Shown piece by piece: positions 6,876 through 15,860 of a stretch of DNA of 35,638 nucleotides. Source of the stretch: a virus; the IMG/VR virus record IMGVR_UViG_3300012001_000206, positions 1 through 35,638 of that record; one strand, written 5' to 3'. A program made the translations under genes and the position numbers. Position 1 is the first letter of the stretch; each line of letters opens with the position of its first letter. A model generated the notes under the pieces. That model ran no database searches. It saw only the letters and a list, made by a program, of their open reading frames with translations, and had not been told where the DNA came from.

Positions 6876-9056
6876 TTACTCTCCTAAACGACGCTGAATC
6901 GCGTCTCTTTTGGCGTCGTGCGGGTCTCTTTTGAACATGCTGCTATAGAATGGGTCGTTGGCGAGAAGGGCCTGGTTTACGGCCGCGAGGGTTTTATTGC
7001 CCTTGCCTGCCGCCTCGGAGAGAACGGCGGCATAAGGGCCAAGGGCCTTGACGCCTTCGGTGCTGGCGAGCGCATCTTTGATCGCCATTGCGCTATCAAC
7101 AGTTCCCTTGACGATCTTCGGACCGTAGCGGTCGAGGATGCCTCCGATCGCCCCGCCTGCCGAGACGCCTGCCGCTGCACCGTGGACGCCGCCGATGAGG
7201 CCGCCGACGCCGCCGCCTATTGCGGACATCATGACGGCATTTCGGCCAGTCCGGCCCTGCTCCTTGGCGAGGGCATCGTAGACGTTTTTATCTTCGATAT
7301 TCTGAAGATGGTCGACGCCGTCAATATTGCTCAACTGCTCCAGAGCACGGCGGTTGTATTTGCTCGGGACAGTACCTCCCTGGTTTCTGACGATCGATTG
7401 AGTCGTCTTCGGCGTCAGTCCCTCGACAGGCTCGGCCACTTGCGCGGCCATATGAGCGTCGGCCTGGGCTTCTCGGAGGTTGGCGTGTTCTTTCGGGAAG
7501 AACTCGGGCCGAAGATCTTCGCCAGCGTTGATGCGATCCAGGAGCGCATGGTTGTCCTTTACGTCGGCCAGGTGCTTCGTGAGCGTGTCGTCGCCGCTGA
7601 TCAACGCATGGTTTTGCAGTGCGTCATCGATGATCTGGGACTTGGCGCCGCCCTTGCGTAAGACCTCGAGAGATCCCAGGGCCTTCGATTCGTCGCCGAA
7701 GTATTTGTCCATCTTCCCGACGTTCTTCGCGAGGCCCTCCATGCGCTGCATGTAGGTCGCATACTCAGGAACCGCATCCTTCAGGGCGCCGCTAATCTGG
7801 CTCGTGAACTCTTTGCGCATGCCGTTCAGTGAGTCATTGAACTCGCCAGCCGACATGTCGAAATTCGTGTCCTTCCGGATCTGCTGGAGGACAGTGCGAA
7901 GACTCGGAGCGTCGATAACGTCGGGCATTTGCGCGTCGACTCTGTTTCGCAAAACCTGGAGCTTCTCGAGAGCGGCATGGGCCTCATCGCCAATGCCGAC
8001 GCCTGCCGATTTTCCAATCTTGTCAATTGCATCGAGGAGGTGCTGCTTCTCAAAAGATACGCCACTCTGGTCAAGCGCCTGGTCGGCCTCGGCGGAGAGG
8101 GTCCCAAGCTGAGTCTTCTGCGCTTGGATAGCGGCCGTCATCTCCTTGGCCTTGGTAAGCGGAGTCGCCTTACCTTTCAGCTCGAAGATCTTGTTTTTGT
8201 AGGCATCGTTTAGCCCTTCTTCGAGGCCAGCGGCTCGGTCGGCAGCGGCGGCCTTGTCTCCGACAGCTTGGGAGACACCGCTGTCGACAGCATCCGAGAC
8301 GGCATGCTCCGACTGGCGTTCGAGTTCGCCAACGGCATTGATGCGCTCGGGGTTGGCGACGTACTTGCCGAGCGTGCCCTCATTGACCCCGCCAAAGACG
8401 TTGGCGATGGTCGGGAAGGCCTTCTTGGCGACGGTTCCGAGCGCTTTCCCGGCGACGTGAGCGCCCCCTCCCGTAACGAAACCGATCAGACCGCCTTTTG
8501 CGGCCTCGTCTGGAATATCGGTGAACTCTTTCGCCTCGCCAGCCCCGGCGGCAGCGCCGTAGACCCCGGCTTGGGTGGCGCCGAGACCGAGGGCTTTGGC
8601 CGCCTGGAGGACCTTTTGACTTCTGGAAAGCGCGTTCGCACCCTCAGCCGCAACTTCAGCCGCCTTCGCGCCTTTGCCGATGACGGCGCCGGGGATGAGG
8701 ACGCTGCCGGCACCGCCAAGGATCTCACCGGCTGTAGTGACGCCCGGATGGGCCTTTGCCGCCGCGTCATCCTGCTCGCGAGCGTAGTCGCGGGACTCGT
8801 GATAGCGGTCCCAGAAGCTCTTGTCAGAATTTGTCGGGTTGACGACGGCGCCGACCAGGCCGTAGCCCTCGTCAGCGAAGTTAGCGAGAGTGCCGCGGGC
8901 GACCGAGCGCATGGCGGCTTCGGCGACTCCGGGGGGCTCCTTTGCTTTGACCGGAACAGCGGCCGTTTCGGCCAGGAATTTATCCGGGTCGAATGCGGCC
9001 GTCTTTGCCGGCGGCGCTGTGTCAGCTAAAAACTTGTCGGGATCGAAACCTGGCAT
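6876..9056 (-). CDS. large internal virion/ejection protein
   Basis: The protein has 726 residues and begins with two copies of FDPDKFLA (4-11 and 22-29). It continues with long Ala/Gly-rich segments likely to insert into membranes (about 105-200, and again GVGGLIGGVHGAAAGVSAGG near 615-640). In between are extended, charged alpha helices. Ala/Gly hydrophobic patches within a long helical protein are typical of podovirus proteins ejected with the DNA, such as the P22 gp16 or T7 gp16 class, although I see no lytic transglycosylase motif. The start overlaps the previous stop (TGATG). Confidence 0.65.
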   Translation of the reverse strand: MPGFDPDKFLADTAPPAKTAAFDPDKFLAETAAVPVKAKEPPGVAEAAMRSVARGTLANFADEGYGLVGAVVNPTNSDKSFWDRYHESRDYAREQDDAAAKAHPGVTTAGEILGGAGSVLIPGAVIGKGAKAAEVAAEGANALSRSQKVLQAAKALGLGATQAGVYGAAAGAGEAKEFTDIPDEAAKGGLIGFVTGGGAHVAGKALGTVAKKAFPTIANVFGGVNEGTLGKYVANPERINAVGELERQSEHAVSDAVDSGVSQAVGDKAAAADRAAGLEEGLNDAYKNKIFELKGKATPLTKAKEMTAAIQAQKTQLGTLSAEADQALDQSGVSFEKQHLLDAIDKIGKSAGVGIGDEAHAALEKLQVLRNRVDAQMPDVIDAPSLRTVLQQIRKDTNFDMSAGEFNDSLNGMRKEFTSQISGALKDAVPEYATYMQRMEGLAKNVGKMDKYFGDESKALGSLEVLRKGGAKSQIIDDALQNHALISGDDTLTKHLADVKDNHALLDRINAGEDLRPEFFPKEHANLREAQADAHMAAQVAEPVEGLTPKTTQSIVRNQGGTVPSKYNRRALEQLSNIDGVDHLQNIEDKNVYDALAKEQGRTGRNAVMMSAIGGGVGGLIGGVHGAAAGVSAGGAIGGILDRYGPKIVKGTVDSAMAIKDALASTEGVKALGPYAAVLSEAAGKGNKTLAAVNQALLANDPFYSSMFKRDPHDAKRDAIQRRLGE

Positions 9057-10396
9057 CAGGGTCTCCCGCCGCCCATGGCTGGAACATCAGGCTGGTCGCT
9101 GGCATTTAAACGCTTCAGGATCTCCTGAGCACGTGGGTCTTTGGGGTTGTCCTGAGCCCATTTCAGCGCGGTATTGGCCTGGTCGTGGAATGCCGCGGCT
9201 GGTTTGACCGATCCTTGAGGCGCGGCGATAGCCGTCGATCCGTCGCCCGAAGCCTTCTCCGCCGGTCCAGTCTTCCCGATCATCTTGTTGACGTAGGCAA
9301 CGTCGCCTTCAGGAGAGACCTGGAAGTTCTCTGGTTTGGCGCCAACCAAACCATAGAACCTCTTTTGATCAGACTTGAACATGTTCGGCGCGAAGCTTAT
9401 CGCCTGCTGAACGGTTCTGCCGATCTGGTCCTGGGCGATGCCCTTTTCCCGGTCGATCGTCTGAGAGAAGAGCTTAACGAACCCGGGGTTATTGGCCCCA
9501 TAGGGCTCACCAGTGAACTTCTGCATCAGATTGGCGATAAATGTCCCCTTCGTCTGGGGGTCCATCTTACTGATCTCGCCTTCGCTCGGAACGGCGCCAC
9601 CGACCATTTTCGCCATGCCGATCGCAAGCTCGGTTTGAAGCGGCGGCGGCAGGTTCCCATCCGGGTGTGCGTCAACGAGGGCCTTGAGGTTCTCCGCCGT
9701 GTCGATCTTGTTCTTGAGCGAGCCTACTTCAGATCGGCCGGTGCCCTTGACGAAGGTGTCGTAAAGCTTGTCAGCCTCGTGGGAGACAGCTTTCTTGTCG
9801 ACCGAGCCTGGATCTCCTGGAGCTGGCTGAACGCCGCCCTTCTTGTTGACGGGGCCGATGTCGCCTACTTTGTATTCCCCTGACAGGTCGTTTTGGCTGA
9901 TCGGGTTTCCTGAAGGATCGAAGCCGGCTGGCTTCCAATGGCCGACAGGATCGGGCTTCGTTGCCTTCCCCTGGGTTTTGATGAACGCGCCTAAAGCTCC
10001 ATCGGGACCATAAAGCTGCGTTCCGGTCTCGCCAGTCACTGGATCTAGGGCGTTTTGGACACCCATTGGGCGGCTGCCGTAGCGCGCCATCGGAATCATG
10101 CGCTCAGCGACAACATCTTCTGGATTTGGGCCGGTTCGGCGCTTGATCTCGATGGCGTTCTTGTCATCAGGACCGGCCGGTTTGAAATTGCTCGCATGAT
10201 CAAGGTAGTCCTTAGAACTAACAATCCCGGCTTGGCTGTCGTCGAATGTTTGCTTATTTTGCGCAGACTGCTGTTCCTGAGCATCCGTCGCCGCCATCTC
10301 GTGCTTGATGCCGTAGATGTCGCGCGCCACGGCGACGCCTTTGAGGACGGTATCGAGAAGTCCGGTGCGCTGGGGGACAGCGTTGACGCCTGACAT
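9056..10396 (-). CDS. internal virion protein
   Basis: The protein has 446 residues and starts at ATG 10396 with GGAGG at ideal spacing. It is soluble, rich in Gly, Pro, Lys and Asp, with no catalytic motif that I recognise. The C-terminus (DQANTALKWAQDNPKDPRAQ, then EILKRLNA) is a helix of a type that recurs in phage internal proteins. It sits in the run of five probable ejection proteins between the nozzle-like protein and the fibre. A role inside the head or in DNA delivery is inferred from that position. Confidence 0.6.
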   Translation of the reverse strand: MSGVNAVPQRTGLLDTVLKGVAVARDIYGIKHEMAATDAQEQQSAQNKQTFDDSQAGIVSSKDYLDHASNFKPAGPDDKNAIEIKRRTGPNPEDVVAERMIPMARYGSRPMGVQNALDPVTGETGTQLYGPDGALGAFIKTQGKATKPDPVGHWKPAGFDPSGNPISQNDLSGEYKVGDIGPVNKKGGVQPAPGDPGSVDKKAVSHEADKLYDTFVKGTGRSEVGSLKNKIDTAENLKALVDAHPDGNLPPPLQTELAIGMAKMVGGAVPSEGEISKMDPQTKGTFIANLMQKFTGEPYGANNPGFVKLFSQTIDREKGIAQDQIGRTVQQAISFAPNMFKSDQKRFYGLVGAKPENFQVSPEGDVAYVNKMIGKTGPAEKASGDGSTAIAAPQGSVKPAAAFHDQANTALKWAQDNPKDPRAQEILKRLNASDQPDVPAMGGGRP

Positions 10397-10399
10397 TGA

Positions 10400-10652
10400 T
10401 CAACCTCCGCCATAAGTCTTGATGCGGCGGTCGATAGCGCCGGGATTGTTTTGTGGAACCTGACCAGCAGACAGATCTGGCTGCGCCGGTGGAGGAGCGG
10501 CCGGCGGAGTCTGTTGCGTCATGGGCTGTTGCGGTTGTTGGCGCCGCCGCTGCGCCACCTTTTTTCATGTCGTAGGCCGTCTTCGCGATCTGTGCGAGAC
10601 CGGCAATCTGGCCCATTGAATCCGTTTTTTGCGGGGCAATCACTCCTGACAT
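10400..10652 (-). pseudogene. small internal virion protein, frame-disrupted
   Basis: ATG 10652 overlaps the previous stop. The first 38 residues read MSGVIAPQKTDSMG, then AYDMKKGG. After the A6 run (10560-10565 on the + strand, read as T6) the protein-like sequence moves to the +1 frame. There it reads a Gln/Pro-rich QQPQQPMTQQTPPAAPPPAQ and ends NNPGAIDRRIKTYGGG at TGA 10400-10402, three bases before the next start. GAIDRRI also occurs in the neighbouring 114-residue protein, which supports that frame. The whole span is 253 bases, one more than a multiple of three. A homopolymer error or a recent lesion fits. Confidence 0.6.
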
Positions 10653-10996
10653 CAGTTCCCTCCTTGTTGGTCCATTTGACGAGCGGCGGAAATCGTCGCT
10701 CCGTATTGTTGCTGATACTCGGGAGGAAGCTGTTTCAGAGCCGCGTCAGCCTTGGCTAATTGAAAAGAAGGACTTTCCTCGGTCGCTCCGATGCGGCGGT
10801 CGATAGCCCCGGCATCCATTGGTGTCTTCGTTTCGACTGCATCTGGTGCCGGAGTTTGCTTGCCGAGTTCGCCGCCGATTTTCCCGCCAGCCGCCGCTCC
10901 GGCTGGACCGCCAAAGATCCCGCCCACGACCGAGCCGGCGACAGGCAAAATCCCCATAATTGGATTTTGCGTTTTTTGAGGCATGTTGACGGGCAT
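10652..10996 (-). CDS. small glycine-zipper internal virion protein
   Basis: The protein has 114 residues. Residues 14-45 form a hydrophobic Gly/Ala zipper (SVVGGIFGGPAGAAAGGKIG) likely to insert into or pass through a membrane. Further on comes a GAIDRRI motif shared with the next gene, then a helical C-terminus (AKADAALKQLPPEYQQQYG). AAGGAGAAGG precedes ATG 10996. The pattern matches short ejection proteins of podoviruses (P22 gp7-like in size and place), but this is by analogy only. Confidence 0.6.
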   Translation of the reverse strand: MPVNMPQKTQNPIMGILPVAGSVVGGIFGGPAGAAAGGKIGGELGKQTPAPDAVETKTPMDAGAIDRRIGATEESPSFQLAKADAALKQLPPEYQQQYGATISAARQMDQQGGN

Positions 10997-11008
10997 TAGG
11001 CCTTCTCC

Positions 11009-11930
11009 TTAGGCAAAGTTGACTCCCAAACCACTGAAGATATTCCCAAGTCCACCCGGCACTCCGCCGCCAGGGCCACTGCCGCCGCCAGGAGTGAATG
11101 GCCCGAGCGCCTTTTCGAGAATGTCTTTCTTGTTGAAAATCTTGTTCGCCATGTCTTCGTTGAAGGCGTCGACTTGCGCCTCATGTGTCTTGACCGGAGC
11201 GCCTGTTGGCCGGGTCTATCGAATAGCCATTGATCTGCGCCCATTGAGCGTCCATTTGCTTCATGAACTCGTCGACCTTGATGTCACGATCTTTCTGCGC
11301 CTGATCGGCTTGGAATTTCTGCTGGGTATCCTGCATATCCTTCTGGGCGGTAATGCCAACCATCTGCATGGCCGCTTGGGCGTCGATTCCAGTCTTTTGC
11401 ATGACCTCTTGCGCCGCCAACTGACGATCCTGAAGCGTGCTCTGGGCAGTGATGCCCTTGTCCTGCATTGTCTTCTGGGCTTCGATCTGCGCGGCTGCCA
11501 TCTTCTCTTGCGAGGCGATTCCTGTTGCCTGCTGCTCCTTAGCTGCCTGAATCCCGGTCCCTTGAGAGGTGTCCTCGTGGGCGAACGTCGCCGCCTGGGC
11601 CGTATCCGCGTGCGCTTCGGAACCTTGCCGTTCGCTCGTCGTGAACTGCTGCCCGAGCTGCGTCATCTTCACGCCGCGAAGCTCGGCGTTCTGAGCGGCG
11701 TCGATCCCGGCATTGGCTTGTTGAAGCCTCTGAGCCGAATCGTTTCCGGTCTGTTGCTCCGCTTTGACAAAAGCGCCACCAGGAGCGTTGCCAAGAGCCG
11801 CAGCCCTCCGAGCCAAGGCGTCCTTCTGCCCCTGGAGGTTACCCGCCTCCGTGCTTGCGGCCTGTTGCCTTTGCGCGTTGTAGCCCTTGGCTATGCCCTG
11901 TTCGACGCCGCTATAATCGGGAGCCGCCAT
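11009..11930 (-). CDS. coiled-coil internal virion protein with 11-residue repeats, frame-disrupted near its 3' end
   Basis: ATG 11930 overlaps the nozzle gene's stop (TGATG). The first 245 residues are Gln/Ala-rich helix. GI(x)AQ-like units recur at residues 126, 137, 159, 181 and 192, all spaced by 11 or 22, which indicates a hendecad coiled coil. The frame read directly ends at 11181. From about 11205 the +1 frame continues naturally (APVKTHEAQVDAFNEDMANK, then a Gly-rich tail ending LGVNFA) to TAA 11009, 12 bases before the next start. One extra base near 11203-11210 explains this. A role as a DNA-ejection conduit is inferred. Confidence 0.65.
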
Positions 11931-13831
11931 CAGCGTTTTCCTCTGATGTTGTAAGTGAAGTTGAGGCCGTGAATTTTGAAGTACTGGGACGGCTTGTTCT
12001 GGTTCGAAAGCTGGAACTGGATACGCTTTCCGGTCGTCTGCCCGAGGTAAACGGTGATCTCCTGTTGCGCTCTGCCAGCGCCCCAGACGCCATTGCCCCA
12101 AATGAGGGTGCCCCAGAGCGCCGAGCCAGGATCAAGACTCACCTGGACCGTCGTGCCGCCGCCGCTGTCAGAATCCGTCCGGTAGGTGAGGTTCATGTAG
12201 TAGCCGCCCGACAGGTCGACCAGGAGCTTCACCTTGCGGAAGTCTTTTTGCAGGTTCTCGTGACCTGGAAGGCCGCTGAACTCCTTCGTCCAGAGGTAGG
12301 AGTTCACCGCCGTACCGTTGTCGGTATAAGCAGTCGTCTCCATTTGGTAGACGAGGCCCGTCGCCGCAGCATCGAGGTAGTAGAGCTTGCCGCCATACGC
12401 CGTGAACTGCGTCGGCGTGATCCCCGTCAGCGGCTCCCAGGAATACTCCTGATTCGTGATGTTCGAATGGCTGAAATCGAAGACGTAGGCCCGCGTATTG
12501 TTGGTCGCCGAGACGCCATATGGCACCGAGACGTAAGCTTTGTTTTTGAAGACGAAGCTGGAGATGAGCCCCGCGTATGCCTCCTGAATCAGGAGCATGT
12601 CGGGCTCGATCTTGTCGCTTGTGCGATCGGAGCCGGCCATGGAGGTCGACAGCGCCGTGCGCTCCGATGTCACAGCATTATTCGAGACCGCCGCAAAGCC
12701 TGCGAACTTCGAGTTCTGCATGGCGGGGACCATGCACTTGTTGTCATAGAGGAAGGTACCGAATGGGGACCTCGACCCATATTGCGACAGGATCTTGATC
12801 ACCGACCAGTCGGTTGGCGTTGTCGTCGGCATATACCAGAGGTAGAGCGCGTTCTCGCACTGGATCAGGATGCCGTTGTTGTAGACCGTGAGGCCGCGGA
12901 CTAAGTCAAAGCTCGCATCGCCGACAGGCTGGAAGCTCAGGGCACCGAACGTATAGGGCGCGAGCGGTTCTGAGTACCAGACGTAGTTGGGGTTTGCCGC
13001 GTCGTTGCAGAAGATTCGATTCTGGAAGGTGACGAGGCAGCTATAGTTCGGAGGCTCCCCGTTGTCGGTCGGAGCAAGGGCAGACGGCGTCGCGGTATTG
13101 TCGGTGAACGTCGTCGTCGTATTGTCCGCGATCGTGCCGACTAGCTTGAACGGACCGGCCGCAAAGGAGGCCCGGTAGATCCGCCTGGAGCTAACCCCAA
13201 AGCTCTGAGGGGCCACCCCCACCGCCGTCATGCTGACGGTCGATGACGCCGCCACCGTGAGTGTAGACGTGAGAGGGCTGATGTTGCCCTCGACTGCTGC
13301 GGAGTTGACATAGGTGTAGGCATAGAACCAGTCCTGGACGGGCACAAGTCCCGTCGCTGACGTGGCGACGGCCGCCGTTGCAGTCGGAGCTGGTACGCCA
13401 TGACGCGTGAAATTTGTCCCATCATATTTCATCGGCGTGACGTTGCCGTTTCCGATGAACATCTTGTTTTCATACTGAGTCGTGCCGACTCTGACGCCAG
13501 CCGTGAAGACCGACGTGGCGCTGGGGACCGTCGTGAAGGTCGACGTTCCGGTAAGCTGCCACATATAGCCGCCGGCAAATACGACCATGGTCTCGGCGCC
13601 GCTGCTGTCATGGCGGGTGTAAAGGCCGTCGCCGGCAAAGGACCCGATCGATGCCGTATTGAGCCGCGACGTCCCGCCGCGGGTCTCGGCCGCGCCATTC
13701 GTGAACACGACGTTAACGGTATCGGGGCTCTCGTTGTCCTGGATCAGAGAGCGCGGGAACTTGTTATTGAGGCCGCCCTCAAACGTGACCCGTCCTTCTG
13801 GCGGGTAGACGATGTCGAACTGTTGCGCCAT
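11930..13831 (-). CDS. tail nozzle/stabilisation-like structural protein
   Basis: The 633-residue protein is Thr/Ser/Gly/Val-rich and beta-dominated. The N-terminal region FEGGLNNKFPRSLIQDNESP, then DTVNVVF, resembles the opening of podovirus tail proteins that follow the adaptor (T7 gp12-like nozzle, P22 gp10-like). Repeated short beta units such as NKMFIGNGN and NRIFCNDAAN suggest a propeller fold. It overlaps the adaptor gene stop and the next start. Order after the adaptor supports the call; sequence alone does not settle which class it is. Confidence 0.65.
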   Translation of the reverse strand: MAQQFDIVYPPEGRVTFEGGLNNKFPRSLIQDNESPDTVNVVFTNGAAETRGGTSRLNTASIGSFAGDGLYTRHDSSGAETMVVFAGGYMWQLTGTSTFTTVPSATSVFTAGVRVGTTQYENKMFIGNGNVTPMKYDGTNFTRHGVPAPTATAAVATSATGLVPVQDWFYAYTYVNSAAVEGNISPLTSTLTVAASSTVSMTAVGVAPQSFGVSSRRIYRASFAAGPFKLVGTIADNTTTTFTDNTATPSALAPTDNGEPPNYSCLVTFQNRIFCNDAANPNYVWYSEPLAPYTFGALSFQPVGDASFDLVRGLTVYNNGILIQCENALYLWYMPTTTPTDWSVIKILSQYGSRSPFGTFLYDNKCMVPAMQNSKFAGFAAVSNNAVTSERTALSTSMAGSDRTSDKIEPDMLLIQEAYAGLISSFVFKNKAYVSVPYGVSATNNTRAYVFDFSHSNITNQEYSWEPLTGITPTQFTAYGGKLYYLDAAATGLVYQMETTAYTDNGTAVNSYLWTKEFSGLPGHENLQKDFRKVKLLVDLSGGYYMNLTYRTDSDSGGGTTVQVSLDPGSALWGTLIWGNGVWGAGRAQQEITVYLGQTTGKRIQFQLSNQNKPSQYFKIHGLNFTYNIRGKR

Positions 13832-14475
13832 CAGAACGCCCCGATGATCGTGACTGGCATCGTTTCTTCGTCAAGCACGTGATTGAAGCTGTCACCACGC
13901 AGGAATTTCTTCTCGTAGCGTTTCGCGTCAGAAAGCTTCTTGGCCCACGACTGCCCGTACTGAGATCCGGCCTGGAAGTTCTTCTCCTTGTTGCACATGT
14001 TCATCAGGAGGTAGTCGGCAAGATCGAGGTGATAGCGCGTCGGAACATCGAGCGTCGTCGTGGAGGACACGATCTGCGGTAGGTCATAGGTATAGATCTT
14101 GAGAGTCAAAGCGCCGTCGGGGACCGGCCTGAGTTCGATCGCCGTATCCCATTCCCAATAGTATTGGGGCGCCCCCGTTGCCGTCGTCGCCTGGTTGAAC
14201 ATCGTCAGGGCGTCGTCTTCGCGGTCGGTGATCTTGAAGATCTTCTGACCGTTATAGGTAATGCGCTTGATCGACATCGCCGCCGTTGGCTTCTGGTATT
14301 CCTGCTGTCCGATAACGGTCGACGTGGAATAGACCCGACGGATGCAATAGGTCTCTCGCGCGAGCTGCACCTGCGCATCCCAGATCAGCGTGTAAAGCTC
14401 GGAGTCAGAGAAAAAGGTGTCCGTGACAGCGTTGTAGCGCTGGCGGGCATAGGTGACGAGATCTGTAGGGGTCAT
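13831..14475 (-). CDS. head-tail adaptor protein
   Basis: The protein has 214 residues and begins MTPTDLVTYARQRYNAV, followed by FFSDSELYTLIWDAQVQLAR. This N-terminal helix pair is typical of gp6/gp4-like connector adaptors that dock under the portal. The C-terminal half has DLADYLLMNMCNKEKNFQAG and then a basic helical tail, also usual for the family. The position just before the nozzle-like gene fits. It follows the preceding gene by one base. Confidence 0.7.
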   Translation of the reverse strand: MTPTDLVTYARQRYNAVTDTFFSDSELYTLIWDAQVQLARETYCIRRVYSTSTVIGQQEYQKPTAAMSIKRITYNGQKIFKITDREDDALTMFNQATTATGAPQYYWEWDTAIELRPVPDGALTLKIYTYDLPQIVSSTTTLDVPTRYHLDLADYLLMNMCNKEKNFQAGSQYGQSWAKKLSDAKRYEKKFLRGDSFNHVLDEETMPVTIIGAF

Positions 14476-14476
14476 G

Positions 14477-14941
14477 TCAGCTCCAGACGGTCGTGCCAGC
14501 CGTCGCGGTCGACCAGGCGGCGGCCGCAGAGGCGGCCTGGGTCCAGGTAGGGTTTGACCGCAGAGTCAGGTCGGTCACTGCCTCGGGGAAGACCCGGAAG
14601 TAGTTGTTCGGGTCCTGGATATAGGCGTGCTCCAGGATGTCAGAAGATGTCAGGGTCTCTGAAAGGCCGATTCGGTGCTGGAAGTTGACCGTCGCGCCCG
14701 CTGGCAGGATCGTCTCGCCAGCCAGGAGGTGGACGAAACGCCAGTTGATGGCTGCGGTCGACGCGACGCTCAGGTTGGTGGGGTCAACCGCCATCCGAAT
14801 AGTCTTCGGAATCGTGTTCGTCCCGTCGCCCCATTTGAAGGCGTTCCAGTTGTATGCCGCCCACTTGTCAGTAGGAGCGCCACCGAACGTCACGATGGCG
14901 GCGGACATCGTCATGCTGTATGCCGTCACCGCCGCCTCCAC
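14477..14941 (-). CDS. minor structural protein
   Basis: The protein has 154 residues, is rich in Ala, Thr and Trp, and looks beta-sandwich-like (WRFVHLLAGETILPAGATVN). I do not recognise the family. The gene lies directly between the preceding structural gene and the adaptor with no gap, so it is probably a virion component or an assembly cofactor. ATG 14941 abuts the upstream stop. Confidence 0.5.
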   Translation of the reverse strand: MEAAVTAYSMTMSAAIVTFGGAPTDKWAAYNWNAFKWGDGTNTIPKTIRMAVDPTNLSVASTAAINWRFVHLLAGETILPAGATVNFQHRIGLSETLTSSDILEHAYIQDPNNYFRVFPEAVTDLTLRSNPTWTQAASAAAAWSTATAGTTVWS

Positions 14942-15397
14942 TCATCCGATTGTGATCTGCAAAACGGCCGTCAACGAATCGTTGGCGCCCTTGTTGATGA
15001 CGGTCTGAACAGTCCGCGACAGCATCGTCCCGACCGAAGCGCTCGAGAGCAGGCCGTACTCGACGATGGCACCTGTCCCCGTCCCGCTCGGGAAGGTAGC
15101 CGTGACGACATACATCTGGTTCGAGACATAGGAGGCAGTCCCGGTCTGCCGGGCCAGTTCGCCACCGAGTGCCGTCTGGGCGGCGGCCTCAGCAGTCAAA
15201 TCGGTGCCGATGGCGACGTACTGACATGTGAAGGTCGACGCCGCCAAAGCCGCCGAATAGAGGAAAGAGCTTAGGAACTCCTTCCCGTTCGTGCAGATGA
15301 CGTTCGGGCCTTTGACGACCTGCTTCACGACGCCGCCAGATTCGAGCGTGGCGGTCCACTGGCCCTTCATCGTGATGCCGGGGTAGACCGTCTCCAT
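14942..15397 (-). CDS. minor structural (tail or head) protein
   Basis: The protein has 151 residues. A beta-rich start (GQWTATLESGGVVKQVVKGP) precedes NVICTNGKEFLSSFLYS, and the C-terminal part is Thr/Val/Gly-rich. Proteins of this sort, with a conserved NxxxxNG loop, are found among phage structural genes, but I cannot name the family. It sits within the unbroken run of structural genes and touches both neighbours. Confidence 0.55.
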   Translation of the reverse strand: METVYPGITMKGQWTATLESGGVVKQVVKGPNVICTNGKEFLSSFLYSAALAASTFTCQYVAIGTDLTAEAAAQTALGGELARQTGTASYVSNQMYVVTATFPSGTGTGAIVEYGLLSSASVGTMLSRTVQTVINKGANDSLTAVLQITIG

Positions 15398-15398
15398 C

Positions 15399-15857
15399 TC
15401 AGGCCTCTTTTCTGGGGCGACCAGGTCCGCGCTTCTCTGCTGTCGAGGCCAGGACCAGGGCCGTGAGATCGGCTACCTGTTTCTTGAGGTCCGCGATGAC
15501 GTCGTGGCTCGGAGCGGCTCTCTCAGCCTCGGGGTCTTTGACGATCAGATGCCGAACTGCCGCCAAGGTCGCCGCAAGATCCTCATGGGATGCCGCGCGT
15601 TGACCGGTCAGGTGATTCGTCAGGCCATCATCCTTGAAGACCGGTGTGGCCGGCGCCTCGACCCGGATCATCTTGTAGAATTCCCGCTCATCGCCCGAAT
15701 AGTCCTGCGGAGGCAAAGGCGAGAACATGCCGCGGAAGTCGACGGCCTCCTCGTAGTCCATCTCGATGAATTCTCCGGCTGGAATCTCGATCGGAGCGCC
15801 CTTCATCACTTGCTTGAATGGATAGATGTTGTCGTTCCAGACTTTGACCGTCGCCAT
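15399..15857 (-). CDS. structural-region protein with C-terminal AT-hook-like motif
   Basis: The protein has 152 residues. The N-terminal half (NDNIYPFKQVMKGAPIEIPA) is a small beta domain, and an acidic loop follows. The C-terminal half is a helix (ADLKKQVADLTALVLASTAE) ending in KRGPGRPRKEA. GRPRK is the core of an AT-hook, so this end may touch DNA. AAGGA precedes ATG 15857. I recall similar proteins near capsid genes in other phages, without a known role. Confidence 0.55.
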   Translation of the reverse strand: MATVKVWNDNIYPFKQVMKGAPIEIPAGEFIEMDYEEAVDFRGMFSPLPPQDYSGDEREFYKMIRVEAPATPVFKDDGLTNHLTGQRAASHEDLAATLAAVRHLIVKDPEAERAAPSHDVIADLKKQVADLTALVLASTAEKRGPGRPRKEA

Positions 15858-15860
15858 TGG

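Noticed and set aside
10560-10566. AAAAAAG as a -1 programmed frameshift site
   Set aside because: A -1 shift from the gene's frame ends after about 14 codons. The protein-like continuation needs +1, so this is not classical -1 slippage.
11019-11954. Long rightward reading frames opposite the structural genes, such as 11019-11954 and 8268-9029
   Set aside because: They mirror the codon bias of the leftward genes, have no ribosome sites or motifs, and lie over clearly coding leftward frames.
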